From positions 244,645-308,644 of the forward strand of contig NZ_LMNW01000023.1 of assembly GCF_001423125.1 (NCBI RefSeq): a stretch of DNA of 64,000 nt. The letters run 5' to 3'. Made by a program: the position numbers and the translations under genes. The notes beneath the pieces were generated by a model that saw nothing but the letters and a program-made list of their open reading frames with translations, made no database searches and was not told the origin of the DNA. Source of the stretch: Duganella sp. Leaf126 (GTDB taxonomy: Bacteria > Pseudomonadota > Gammaproteobacteria > Burkholderiales > Burkholderiaceae_D). Of this stretch, positions 39,794 through 49,275 are shown piece after piece (the first letter of the stretch is position 1; each line of letters starts with the position of its first letter).

Positions 39794-42754
39794 CTAGCCG
39801 GGGTCGTATGCCAGCAGTTCCTGTTCCATGTGCGGCCCCAGCACCGGCAGCAGCGCGTGCATCTGCGCCACGATCGCCGCCGCAGCGGCCGTATCTGGAT
39901 GCCGGCGGCCCTGCTCCAGCGCCAGGCACAGGTTGCCGAAGCGGGTGGCGCCGACCGCCCGCGCCGACGATTTGAGCCGGTGACCGAGCTCCGATAGCAG
40001 CACCACGTCGCCGGCCGCCAGCGCGGCGTCGATCTCCACCATGCCCTCGGACGCCGACTCGAGGAACAGGCGCGTGTACTTGCGCATCTTGTCGCACTTG
40101 CCGGCAAAGGTCTGCGCCAGCGCGTCGAGGTCGAACAGTTCGCCGTCGGCCGATGTTGCCGCGGCTGCTGCCGGCGCAGGCGCGGCTGCCGGGACAGTGA
40201 TGTTCGCCGCATCCGGCGTGGCAGGTACCGACGGTGCCGCAAGTGGCGGCAGCGCCGGTTGCGCCGGCGGCGCCCGCTGGACCAGCCACCTGGCCAACAC
40301 CGCGAACAGCAGCCGCGGCGCGACCGGCTTGGTCACGAATTCGTCCATGCCTGCGTCCAGGCAGCGCTGCTGGTCTTCGCGGCCGGCATTGGCGGTCATG
40401 GCGATCACCAGGGTGCCGGACAGCGCCGGATGGGCGCGGATCAGGCGGGTGGCCTCGAAACCGTCCATCACCGGCATCTGCACGTCCATCAGGACGCAAT
40501 CGAAGCGTTCCTTGAGCAGCAGGTCGATCGCCTCCTTGCCGTTGTTGGCCACGCAGACGGTGGCGCCGCCGTCTTCCAGCAGTTCCTTGCCCACCTGCTG
40601 GCTGAAGATATTGTCCTCCACCAGCAGGATCGAGGCGCCGCGTATGCTCTCGAACAGGCCCGCCTGCAGCGGATCGATCGCACTGGCTTCGGCGTCCTGG
40701 TGGCGCCCGTCGGCGCCCTCTGGCCTCAGCGGCAAATTGTGCGCCATCTGCGCCAGCTGTCCTTCGGACTGCGGAAGTGCGAGGCGCGCCGTGAACCAGA
40801 ACGTGCTGCCTGCGCCGAGCCGGCTCTCGACGCCGACCTGGCCGCCCATCAGCTCCGCCAGCTGCTGGCTGATCACCAGGCCCAGGCCGGTGCCGCCGTA
40901 GCGCCGGGTGGTGGACGTATCGGCCTGGTGGAACGACTGGAACAGCTGCGCCACGCCCGCCTCGCTCATGCCGATGCCGTTGTCCTGCACGTCGAAGCGC
41001 ACCAGCAGCTGGTGGTCGCGTTGCTCGACCAGGCGCGCGCGCACCTGCACGCGGCCCTGCTCGGAAAACTTGATGGCATTGCTGGTGAAGTTGATCAGCA
41101 CCTGCTCGAGGCGCAGCGGATCGCCGCGCAGCTGGCGCGGCAGGTCGGGCGCGATGTCGATCACCAGCGCCAGTCCGCGCGCGGCAGCAGCGTCTCCCAG
41201 CTGGGCGGTCAGGTTGTTCAGCAGGCGGTCGATGGAAAAATCGAGTACCTCGAGGTCCATCTTGCCCGCCTCGATCTTGGAAAAATCGAGGATGTCGTTG
41301 ATGATGCCCAGCAGGTGCTGGCCCGAGTGATGGATCTTTTGCAGGTAATCGCGCTGCTTGGGATGGGTGACGGTTTTCAGCGCCAGGTGGGCCATGCCGA
41401 TGATGCTGTTCATCGGCGTGCGGATCTCGTGGCTCATGTTCGATAAAAAATCGCTCTTGGCGCGGTTGGCGCTGTCGGCGCGCTCTTTCAGCTGGTGCAG
41501 TTCGGTGACATCGGTGGATACCCCGATCACCGCCGTCACGGCGCGTCCCAGCGTCACCGGTACCAGCACATTCCAATGGTATTGCGGCACGCCTGCCGCG
41601 CAGGCAAAGCAGGTCTGGCCGGCGCGCTTGACGCCGTCGTCGAATACCGGCCGCTCCAGCGCCCACGCGGCATCGGCCTTTTGCTCCGACATCAGCTCGC
41701 GGTCGGTGCGGCCCACGACCTGCGCTGCCGGCAGGCCCAGGTACTCGGCCATTTTCGGGTTGACGTAGAGGTAGCGGCGCTGCTGGTCCTTCATGTAAAC
41801 GTGGGCATCGAGGTTGCTGAGCACCGTGTCGAGCAGCACCCGCTGCTTGACTGCCCGCCGGCGCGACGAATACAGCACCGCCAGGTAGCTGTACAGCAGC
41901 AGTGTGCCGGCGCCGCCGGCCAGCCCTGCCGCCAGCGGAAAAACCACATCGAAACCGTTGCGCAGCGCATCCTTGCGCACCTGGAACCGCGCTTTCCACA
42001 AGGCGCCGTTGAAGTCGACCGGCAGTACCGCCACGAACTGGCCGCCGTCCGGCGCAGACGGAGCGTGTGCGCCGTGATCGCTGTACTGCAGGCGGTCGTG
42101 CGGCTCGATCACCAGCCGGCGGCGGTCGGCGGCGGTGCTGGCGTCGGCATACAGGTCGAGCTCCAGGCCGCGCACCATGATCTCGTCGAGCACCACCTGC
42201 ACCAGCTTTGCCACCGAAAAATTCAGCGCCGCCGTACCGAGCAGGGCCGCCTGGCGCCGGTCCGCGTCGCCGGTCGGCAGGCCGGGCCGGTAGGCCGGCA
42301 AACGCATGCCGACTACGCCGGCGCCAACGCTGCCGGAACCGGCGGCATTTGCAGACTGTGCGGCGAGGTCGATGACGACGGGGTCGCCGGCCACCGGTTC
42401 CCAGCGGATCGCCACCACGGCCGGCAAGTGCCGCGGCAGATCGAGGCCGTCGACATACTGCCGCAGCCGGCGGTCATCGAGACCGTCGCTGGCACCCGCC
42501 AGTGCGGCCAGGCTGCGCGTCAGGTCGGCATGGGCCTTGGCGCGCGCCGCAAGCGCATACTGGGTGCTGCGGGCCATGTGATCGAAGCGCTGGCGGGCGT
42601 CGGCATCGACGATGCGCGCGCCCAGCGCATAGGCGCCCACGCCGACTGACGCAGCCAGCGCCCACCCGGCGCCCCACTGCAGCAGACGCGCGCCTGCCGT
42701 CGCCCCGCCCAGGAGGCTGCTGAATAAGGTTCTGCCGGCGCCGGATGTGGACAT
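39794..42754 (-). CDS. Hybrid histidine kinase: CHASE, PAS, kinase, receiver, Hpt
   Basis: A 986-aa inner-membrane sensor kinase. Two membrane helices (residues ~25-45 and ~268-290) bracket a periplasmic CHASE-type domain (HLPAVVAIRWEPVAGDPVVI). A PAS domain starts near 305 (NLDAHVYMKDQQRRYLYVNP). The phosphorylated His is in FLSNMSHEIRTPMNSIIGMA (~442). The ATPase domain keeps DVQDNGIGMSEAGV and YGGTGLGLVISQQL. A receiver domain (~705-825) has LLVEDN and the acceptor Asp in VLMDVQMPVMDG. A C-terminal Hpt domain has LGHRLKSSARAVGA (~920). All phosphorelay residues are present. It is divergent from a second kinase. The start MSTSGAG is preferred over 42826. Confidence 0.93.
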   Translation of the reverse strand: MSTSGAGRTLFSSLLGGATAGARLLQWGAGWALAASVGVGAYALGARIVDADARQRFDHMARSTQYALAARAKAHADLTRSLAALAGASDGLDDRRLRQYVDGLDLPRHLPAVVAIRWEPVAGDPVVIDLAAQSANAAGSGSVGAGVVGMRLPAYRPGLPTGDADRRQAALLGTAALNFSVAKLVQVVLDEIMVRGLELDLYADASTAADRRRLVIEPHDRLQYSDHGAHAPSAPDGGQFVAVLPVDFNGALWKARFQVRKDALRNGFDVVFPLAAGLAGGAGTLLLYSYLAVLYSSRRRAVKQRVLLDTVLSNLDAHVYMKDQQRRYLYVNPKMAEYLGLPAAQVVGRTDRELMSEQKADAAWALERPVFDDGVKRAGQTCFACAAGVPQYHWNVLVPVTLGRAVTAVIGVSTDVTELHQLKERADSANRAKSDFLSNMSHEIRTPMNSIIGMAHLALKTVTHPKQRDYLQKIHHSGQHLLGIINDILDFSKIEAGKMDLEVLDFSIDRLLNNLTAQLGDAAAARGLALVIDIAPDLPRQLRGDPLRLEQVLINFTSNAIKFSEQGRVQVRARLVEQRDHQLLVRFDVQDNGIGMSEAGVAQLFQSFHQADTSTTRRYGGTGLGLVISQQLAELMGGQVGVESRLGAGSTFWFTARLALPQSEGQLAQMAHNLPLRPEGADGRHQDAEASAIDPLQAGLFESIRGASILLVEDNIFSQQVGKELLEDGGATVCVANNGKEAIDLLLKERFDCVLMDVQMPVMDGFEATRLIRAHPALSGTLVIAMTANAGREDQQRCLDAGMDEFVTKPVAPRLLFAVLARWLVQRAPPAQPALPPLAAPSVPATPDAANITVPAAAPAPAAAAATSADGELFDLDALAQTFAGKCDKMRKYTRLFLESASEGMVEIDAALAAGDVVLLSELGHRLKSSARAVGATRFGNLCLALEQGRRHPDTAAAAAIVAQMHALLPVLGPHMEQELLAYDPG

Positions 42755-42916
42755 AAAATCGCTTCGCGTATGCAAAATGTGCACCGAAAGCATACTATTA
42801 ATGCCAAAATGAAACCAGCAGAACAATTGGTGAGAATTGCCCGCAATCTGCCGTTGCTACAATACCGATATCCGCCACCGCGCTTGCCCATTTCGACAAC
42901 ACGACATACTTCAGCG

Positions 42917-45475
42917 ATGCCCACCCCGACCGATACCGGCGACCAGATCGACGCCCGGCTGCTGCTGCAGGTTTTGACGGCGCTGCAGGCCGGCGATGAT
43001 ACCGTGCGCATGCCGCAGGGCCTGGCCGGCGTGGCGGGCCAGGCGGCGGACACGCTCAACGCCATCATCGCCACCCGCGCTGCGGCCGGCCGTGCCGCCG
43101 TCGCCGCCAGCCGCCGCACCGAGTCGCTGCTGGCGCAGTCGCAATCGCTGGCGCGGGAACTGCGCCAGACCAACGAGGAACTGGCGCAAAAGGCGCGCCT
43201 GCTGTCGCAGCAGAATATCGAAGTGGAGCGCGCCAAGCTGGCGCTGGAAGAGAAAGCCACCCAGCTGGCGCTGTCGTCGCGCTACAAGTCCGAGTTCCTC
43301 GCCAATATGTCGCACGAGCTGCGCACGCCGCTCAATTCGCTGCTGATCCTGGCGCAGCAGCTGGCGGACAACCCGGACGGCAACCTGTCGGCCAGGCAGG
43401 TAGAATTTGCCCGCACCATGCACGGTTCCGGCTCCGACCTGCTCACCCTCATCAACGACATCCTCGACCTGTCGAAGATCGAATCGGGCACCGTCACGCT
43501 CGACGTGGCGCCCTACCGCTTCCAGCAGCTCCATCATTTTGTCGAGCGCACGTTCCGCCACATGGCCGAGGCCAGGCATCTCGACTTTACCATCGCCCTG
43601 CGCGACGGGCTTCCCGCCGCCCTGGCGACCGACAGCACGCGCCTGCAGCAGGTGCTGAAAAACCTGCTGTCGAATGCCTTCAAGTTCACGCCCCACGGCC
43701 GTGTGTCGCTGGAGATCGGGCTGGCCGACGGCGGCTATGCCAGCGACCACCCCACCCTGTGCCGCGCCGACGCGGTCCTGGCCTTCGCAGTGTCCGACAC
43801 CGGCGTCGGCATCGCTGCCGACAAGCTGCAACTGATCTTCGAGGCGTTCCAGCAGGCCGACGGCTCCACGGCCCGCAAATACGGCGGCACCGGCCTGGGG
43901 TTGTCGATCTCGCGCGAACTGGCGCGCCTGCTGGGCGGCGAAATCCGGGTGCGCTCGACGGTGGGCAGCGGCTCCACCTTCACCCTGTTTTTGCCCTGGT
44001 TCCGCGCCGGCTGCGCCGCGCCGGGACAGGCAGCTCAGACGGAGCCGGCGGCACCGGACCTGGCGATGGGCACGATGCCGACGGGCGCACCGCTGCCGGT
44101 CCACCCACCGGCGCCGCGCGCGCACGATCCGGGCTGGCGGCAGGAAGGGCACGGTCAGCCGGACCGGGACGGCCACGGCGGCCATGGCCGCCACAATGGT
44201 CATCTCGGCCATGACGGCCCGGCCGGTCATCCCGGCCAGGATGCCCAGCCAGACCGGCACCGTCAGGACGGGCGGAACGGCCGCCGACAGCATGATGGCC
44301 CGGCAGGCCCGCACGGCGCGGGTGCGCATGACCAGCCGCATCACCAGAGCGGCCAGGATGGTCAGCACGGTCAGGACCAGCACACAGGCCACGGCCACGA
44401 CCACGACGACCGCGACCGGCTCGCCCCCGGCGACGCCTCCATACTGATCGTCGCCGCCGATGCGGACTTTGCCGCTGCCGCGCGCGACTGCGCGCGCGCC
44501 TGCGGATACAAGACCGTGCTGACCACCGCCGGCCTGCCGGCCCTGAGCCTGGCGCGCGACTACCAGCCGGCCGTGATCCTGCTCGCGTGCGACCTGCCCG
44601 ACGGCGCCGGACTGGCGGTGCTCGACCGCCTGAAACGCGATCCCGCCACCCGGCATCTGCCGGTGCACATGCTGGCGCAACGGCGCCACCGGCATGCGCC
44701 CGGCGCCGCGCCCGGGCCTGAGCACGACGCCATTGATGCGGGCGAAGAAGACGACGTGCGCGCGGTCGATCGGAGCGCTGCGCGCGGCGACATGCGTGGG
44801 GCTGCACACCAGATAGGGCATGCCCCGGTACACGGGGCCGTACATGCTGCTGCAGCCAGCGGCGGGCAAGACGCCGCCCAGGGAGCCGAGCCTGACGCGG
44901 CACCCGACTTGCCTCCTGCCGACGAAGACCCGCGCCGGCAGGCGGCGCTGGCGCCCACTGCCGCCGGCTGGATCGACCTGCCGGTCGATGGCGCCGTGCT
45001 GGGGCGGCTGATTGCGCGCCTGCGCGACCAGCAACAGGCCGACGCTGCCGGCAGCGCCAGCGCAGGCGCCCGGTCGCAGTCGCCGGGCGACGTCACCGGC
45101 AGCCTGGCGCGTCGCAAGGTGCTGATCGTCGATGACGATGTGCGCAACATCTTTGCCTTGTCGTCGCTGCTCGAACGCCAGCACATGCAAGTGTCATTCG
45201 CCGAGAACGGCCGCGACGGCATCGCCGTGCTGCACGACGATCCGTCCATCGAGATCGTGCTGATGGATATCATGATGCCGGAAATGGATGGTTACGACAC
45301 CATGCGTGCGATCCGCCGCATCGACCGGTTCCGGGCCCTGCCCATCATTGCACTGACGGCCAAGGCGATGAAGGGCGACCGCGACAAGTGCATCGCCGCC
45401 GGGGCGTCCGACTACATCACCAAGCCGGTCGATGTCGCGCTGCTGCTGTCGCTGATGCACGTCTGGCTGCACTGA
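42917..45475 (+). CDS. Soluble hybrid histidine kinase with His-rich linker and two receiver domains
   Basis: An 852-aa cytoplasmic kinase with no membrane helix. A short HAMP-like and coiled-coil N-terminus leads to the H-box SEFLANMSHELRTPLNSLLI (~130) and an ATPase domain (VSDTGVGIAADKLQLIFEAF; YGGTGLGLSISREL). Residues ~394-508 form a Gly/Asp/Gln-rich linker with about 20 His. Receiver 1 (~510-590) is degenerate: ILIVAADADF lacks the acidic pair and ILLACDLP lacks the acceptor Asp, and the part after LPVHMLAQRRH does not look like a receiver. Receiver 2 (~733-850) is intact (VLIVDDD, VLMDIMMPEMDG, KPVD). The start at 42917 is uncertain; Met codons at 42770 and 42809 are in frame. Confidence 0.88.
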   Translation: MPTPTDTGDQIDARLLLQVLTALQAGDDTVRMPQGLAGVAGQAADTLNAIIATRAAAGRAAVAASRRTESLLAQSQSLARELRQTNEELAQKARLLSQQNIEVERAKLALEEKATQLALSSRYKSEFLANMSHELRTPLNSLLILAQQLADNPDGNLSARQVEFARTMHGSGSDLLTLINDILDLSKIESGTVTLDVAPYRFQQLHHFVERTFRHMAEARHLDFTIALRDGLPAALATDSTRLQQVLKNLLSNAFKFTPHGRVSLEIGLADGGYASDHPTLCRADAVLAFAVSDTGVGIAADKLQLIFEAFQQADGSTARKYGGTGLGLSISRELARLLGGEIRVRSTVGSGSTFTLFLPWFRAGCAAPGQAAQTEPAAPDLAMGTMPTGAPLPVHPPAPRAHDPGWRQEGHGQPDRDGHGGHGRHNGHLGHDGPAGHPGQDAQPDRHRQDGRNGRRQHDGPAGPHGAGAHDQPHHQSGQDGQHGQDQHTGHGHDHDDRDRLAPGDASILIVAADADFAAAARDCARACGYKTVLTTAGLPALSLARDYQPAVILLACDLPDGAGLAVLDRLKRDPATRHLPVHMLAQRRHRHAPGAAPGPEHDAIDAGEEDDVRAVDRSAARGDMRGAAHQIGHAPVHGAVHAAAASGGQDAAQGAEPDAAPDLPPADEDPRRQAALAPTAAGWIDLPVDGAVLGRLIARLRDQQQADAAGSASAGARSQSPGDVTGSLARRKVLIVDDDVRNIFALSSLLERQHMQVSFAENGRDGIAVLHDDPSIEIVLMDIMMPEMDGYDTMRAIRRIDRFRALPIIALTAKAMKGDRDKCIAAGASDYITKPVDVALLLSLMHVWLH

Positions 45476-45521
45476 CCACATGCCACCCCACCCCATTACA
45501 TCCACCAAACCAAGGAAACAC

Positions 45522-48179
45522 ATGCAACGCAGTCTGATGTCGATCGCCGTGATGGCGGCACTGGCCCTGGGCCCCGTCCCGATTCATGCCGCAGCATCGT
45601 CCCCAACCCGGTCCCAACCTGCGGCCCTGCAGACCACCCAGTTGCCGCGCAACGCCGTGCCGACCCACTACGCGGTGTCGCTGACGCCCGATGCCGCCAC
45701 GCGCACCTTCAGCGCCACCGTCGTCATCTCGCTCGACATCACCGAGGCCACCGACAGGCTGGTGCTGAACGCTGCCGACCTGGCATTTTCCAGCGCCGCC
45801 CTGAGCGCCGCCGGCCAGCCGGCGCAGGCAGCCACCGCCATCGACCTCGACGCCGCGCAGCAGACCGCCACCTTCCGCTTCGGTCGCCGGCTGCCCGTGG
45901 GCAGCTACCAGCTGAAGCTCGCTTACACGGGCCTGATCGGCACCCAGGCGGCAGGCCTGTTCGCACTCGATTACCAGAACGGCGGCGCCAGCAAGCGTGC
46001 GCTGTACACCCAGTTCGAAAACTCCGAAGCGCGGCGTGTGATCCCGTCGTGGGACGAGCCGTTCTACAAGGCCACCTTCGCGCTGGAAGCCACCATCCCG
46101 GCCGGCCAGATGGCAGTGTCGAACATGCCGGTCGCAGCGACCACCCGGCTGGCCGATGGCCGCGAACTGGTGCGCTTTGCCACCACGCCCAGGATGTCCA
46201 CCTACCTGCTGTTCTTCGGCCTCGGCGAGTTCGAGCGCGCCACCGCCACCGAGGGCGGGACCGAGATCGGCGTGATCACGCAAAAAGGCACGCTGGGCCA
46301 GGCCCAGTTTGCACTGGACTCGTCGCGCGCCGTGCTACGCGAATACAACGATTATTTCGGCGTCAACTATCCGCTGCCCAAGCTCGATAATATCGGCGCA
46401 CCTGGCCAGAGCCAGTTCTTCAGCGCCATGGAAAACTGGGGCGCCATCTTCACCTTCGAGTATGCCATCCTGCTCGACCCGCGCACGGCCACCCAGAGCA
46501 ACCGCGAAGGCGCGTTCGTCACGGCTGCCCACGAAATCGCCCACCAGTGGTTCGGCAACCTGGTGACCATGGCCTGGTGGGACGACCTGTGGCTCAACGA
46601 AGGTTTCGCTTCGTGGATGGAATCGCGCACCACCGCGCGCCTGCACCCGGAATGGGACTGGCACCTGCACGCGGTGCACACGCGCGAGGGCGCCATGTCG
46701 AGCGACGCGCTTGCATCGACGCACCCGGTGGTGCAGCGCATCGCCACCGTCGAACAGGCCAGCCAGGCGTTCGACAACATCACCTACCAGAAGGGCGAGG
46801 CGGTGATCCGCATGCTCGAGGATTACGTGGGCGCCGACGCCTGGCGCGACGGCGTCCGTGCCTACATCACTGCCCATGCCTACGGCAACACGGTGTCGGA
46901 CGACCTGTGGCGCGCAGTGGAAAAAGCTGCCCACAAGCCGGTGACCGCGATTGCCCACGACTTCACGCTGCAACCGGGCGTGCCCCTGATCCGCGTGGCG
47001 GACGCCGTGTGCCGCAACGGCCAGACCACCATTGCCCTCACCCAGGGGGAGTTCTCGCAGGACCAGGACCATAAAAAGCCCTTGAGCTGGCGCGTGCCGG
47101 TCATCGCCCGCACCGTGGGCGGCGCCACCGCGCGCACCGTGGTTGCCGGCGGCAAGGCCAGTCTCACCTTGCCCGGCTGCGGCGCGGTGCTGGTCAACGC
47201 CGGCCAGAGCGGCTACTACCGCACCCAGTACAGCAGCAAGGGCTTCGCGGCGCTGGCGCAGCGCTTTGCCGAACTGCCGGCCATCGATCAGATGGGTTTG
47301 CTGGCCGACACCAATGCGCTGGGCATGTCCGGCCACATGCCGGCGTCGAGCTACCTGGCGCTGGTGGCCACCACGCCGGTGGACGCCGCGCCGCAAGTCT
47401 GGGAGGACATCGCCGGTACGCTGGCAGGCCTGCACGCCAGCTACGAGGGCAAGCCCGAACAGCGTGCCGTCTTCGACAGCTTTGCCCGCGCGCGCCTGGC
47501 GCCGGTGCTCGCGCGCGTGGGCTGGACGGCAGCGGCAGGCGAAGCGGCGCCGCTGGCCAACCTGCGCAGCGCGCTGATCACGGCGCTGGGCGAGATGGGC
47601 GAGCCGGGCGTGCTGGCCGAAGCGCGGCGCCGGTTCGCACTGCGCAACAGCGACCAGGACGCCATGCCTGCGGCCCTGCGCCGGCCGGTGCTGGACGTGG
47701 TGGCCATCAATGCCGATGCCGCCACCTGGGACGCGCTGCTGGCGGAAGCGCGCGCCGAACAGGCCTCGATGGTCAAGGCCGAACTGTATGCGCTGCTGGG
47801 CGCGGGCCGCGACCCGGCGCTGGCGCAGCGGGCGCTGGACCTGGCGCTGACCGATGAAGCCGGCGCCACCAGCAGCGCCAGCATCATCAGCCAGGTCGCC
47901 AGCCGGCATCCCGATCTGGCGTTCGACTTCGCGGTGGCCCATCGCGAACAGGTCGAGAAAAAGATCGACGCCACCTCGCGCAGCCGCTTCTATCCCGGCC
48001 TGGCGCGCCGGTCGGCCGATCCCGCCATGGTGGACAAACTCAACGCCTATGCCAACCGCTACCTGGCGGCCGACGCACGCGGCGACGCCAGGATCGCGAT
48101 CGCGTCGATCCAGTACCGCGTCAAGGTGCGCAAGCAGCGCCTGCCGGAAATCGATGCGTGGCTGGCAAAGCACCGCTAG
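45522..48179 (+). CDS. Secreted M1-family zinc aminopeptidase
   Basis: An 885-aa metallopeptidase of the gluzincin M1 (aminopeptidase N/ERAP) family. Signal peptide MQRSLMSIAVMAALALGPVP, cleaved near HAAA. The exopeptidase motif GxMEN appears as FSAMENWGAIF (~residue 302), and the zinc site is HEIAHQWFGNLVTMAWWDDL, then WLNEGFASW (HExxH with Glu 18 residues on, ~336-360). A C-terminal ERAP1-like helical domain follows (GQSGYYRTQY onward). It probably trims peptides in the periplasm or outside. The start at 45522 follows AAGGAAAC. Two hairpins follow the stop. Confidence 0.93.
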   Translation: MQRSLMSIAVMAALALGPVPIHAAASSPTRSQPAALQTTQLPRNAVPTHYAVSLTPDAATRTFSATVVISLDITEATDRLVLNAADLAFSSAALSAAGQPAQAATAIDLDAAQQTATFRFGRRLPVGSYQLKLAYTGLIGTQAAGLFALDYQNGGASKRALYTQFENSEARRVIPSWDEPFYKATFALEATIPAGQMAVSNMPVAATTRLADGRELVRFATTPRMSTYLLFFGLGEFERATATEGGTEIGVITQKGTLGQAQFALDSSRAVLREYNDYFGVNYPLPKLDNIGAPGQSQFFSAMENWGAIFTFEYAILLDPRTATQSNREGAFVTAAHEIAHQWFGNLVTMAWWDDLWLNEGFASWMESRTTARLHPEWDWHLHAVHTREGAMSSDALASTHPVVQRIATVEQASQAFDNITYQKGEAVIRMLEDYVGADAWRDGVRAYITAHAYGNTVSDDLWRAVEKAAHKPVTAIAHDFTLQPGVPLIRVADAVCRNGQTTIALTQGEFSQDQDHKKPLSWRVPVIARTVGGATARTVVAGGKASLTLPGCGAVLVNAGQSGYYRTQYSSKGFAALAQRFAELPAIDQMGLLADTNALGMSGHMPASSYLALVATTPVDAAPQVWEDIAGTLAGLHASYEGKPEQRAVFDSFARARLAPVLARVGWTAAAGEAAPLANLRSALITALGEMGEPGVLAEARRRFALRNSDQDAMPAALRRPVLDVVAINADAATWDALLAEARAEQASMVKAELYALLGAGRDPALAQRALDLALTDEAGATSSASIISQVASRHPDLAFDFAVAHREQVEKKIDATSRSRFYPGLARRSADPAMVDKLNAYANRYLAADARGDARIAIASIQYRVKVRKQRLPEIDAWLAKHR

Positions 48180-48186
48180 CAGGGGA

Positions 48187-48208
48187 CGTGCAGCCTGCAG
48201 GCTGCACG
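48187..48208. repeat. Perfect 22-bp palindrome after the aminopeptidase gene
   Basis: A self-complementary 22-base stretch with centre TGCA starts eight bases after the stop codon. In RNA it would form a nine-pair hairpin with a tetraloop. No T-run follows on the plus strand, so termination there is doubtful. Confidence 0.7.
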
Positions 48209-48214
48209 AGCGTC

Positions 48215-48248
48215 AAAAAAAACCAGCGCTGTCGCGAGACAGTGCTGG
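48215..48248 (-). terminator. Strong rho-independent terminator on the minus strand with no obvious gene
   Basis: Read on the minus strand, an 11-pair stem (CCAGCACTGTC with GACAGCGCTGG, one G-U pair, four-base loop TCGC) is followed by eight T. Nothing convincing is encoded on the minus strand to its right before the plus-strand YceI gene at 48440. A weak 85-codon minus frame (48433-48176) runs through the terminator and I do not call it a gene. Confidence 0.75.
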
Positions 48249-48439
48249 TCGCAAACGCTCGAAAGCGTGGGGATGGCCGGTGGTCCGGCGGCCGGCATGA
48301 CAACGGCGCCGCCTGGACGGAATTTGTGCCGGAATGAAGGTCCGGCAGCCGGGCGCCAGGCTGAACCAGGCGCTATGGGTATTACTTTGCCAGCGAATCG
48401 GAACAACAGGCTTAGAACTTCATTAAAAGGCAAATCAAC

Positions 48440-49153
48440 ATGTCAACTCGTCTTCCTGCGCGCCAGCGCCTGACCGTGCCCAGTCTGGCGGTGGCGCTGG
48501 CGCTGGGCGCCTGCACGCCGCTGCCGCCGCCCGGTCCCGTCGCACCGCCCCCACCCTCGCCCGCCGCCACCGCGCCAGCGGTGCCGGCCATGCCGGCGGC
48601 GCCTGCCGTCGGCGCAGCAGACGCGCTCACCATCGACAGCGCCAGCTCGCTGATCGCCGTCACCGTGCGGCGCGGCGGCGTGCTGGCGCGCCTGGGCCAC
48701 GACCACGTGGTGGCGGCGCGCACCATTACCGGCACCGTGTCGCCCGCAGAAAACCGCGCGCAGTTCCAGTTCCGCCTGGACCAGATGACGGTGGACGAAC
48801 CGGCGCTGCGCCAGGCTGCCGGCCTGGAAAAACAGCCGTCGCAAGACGCCATCGACGGCACCCGCACCAATATGCTGACCAAGGTGCTCGACGCTGGCCG
48901 CTACCCGCTGGTGACGGTGACGGCCGAGCGCACGACCGACGACCAGCCGCTGCGCGTGGCGATCACGCTGCATGGCGTCACGCGAACATATAGCATCCCG
49001 GTGACACTGGTGCGCGACGGCGGTGCGCTGACGGTAAGCGGCACGGTCGAACTGCAGCAGACCGATTTCGGCCTGGTGCCGTTTTCGGTGATGGGCGGCG
49101 CGCTGGCAGTCGAAGACCGGATGGCGCTGCGCTTCACGCTGGTAGCGAGGTGA
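48440..49153 (+). CDS. YceI-family lipoprotein
   Basis: A 237-aa exported protein. The N-terminus (SLAVALALGACTPLPPPGP) ends in a lipobox with Cys near residue 28 and is followed by a long Pro/Ala-rich spacer to about residue 60. The YceI lipocalin-like domain follows: ADALTIDSASSLIAVTVRRG, LARLGHDHVVAARTITGTVS, NMLTKVLDAGRYPLVTVTAE and TDFGLVPFSVMGGALAVEDR. Family members bind isoprenoid-like lipids in the periplasm; the ligand here is unknown. It stands alone between hairpins. Confidence 0.88.
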   Translation: MSTRLPARQRLTVPSLAVALALGACTPLPPPGPVAPPPPSPAATAPAVPAMPAAPAVGAADALTIDSASSLIAVTVRRGGVLARLGHDHVVAARTITGTVSPAENRAQFQFRLDQMTVDEPALRQAAGLEKQPSQDAIDGTRTNMLTKVLDAGRYPLVTVTAERTTDDQPLRVAITLHGVTRTYSIPVTLVRDGGALTVSGTVELQQTDFGLVPFSVMGGALAVEDRMALRFTLVAR

Positions 49154-49163
49154 CGGTTCGGGC

Positions 49164-49196
49164 AAAAAAAAAGCCCGCGGCACAGCAGGCGCGGGC
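49164..49196 (-). terminator. Rho-independent terminator of the LysE-type gene
   Basis: On the minus strand a seven-base stem GCCCGCG/CGCGGGC with a ten-base loop is followed by nine T. It lies about 80 bases after the stop of the LysE-family gene and also separates it from the convergent YceI gene. Confidence 0.85.
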
Positions 49197-49275
49197 AAAA
49201 GGTTTCAAATCGGGAGAGACTTGAAAGAGCACGGACAGTATCTCCCGCCTAGATGACCGCGTGATGACATCGCAC

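Noticed and set aside
42911..45190. Minus-strand open frame (759 codons) opposite the soluble kinase
   Set aside because: The plus strand shows kinase and receiver motifs in order. The minus frame has no recognisable domain and mirrors high GC codon positions.
48176..48433. 85-codon minus-strand frame after the aminopeptidase gene
   Set aside because: It runs through a strong terminator hairpin and the 22-bp palindrome and has no recognisable domain. I kept the terminator and treated the frame as chance.
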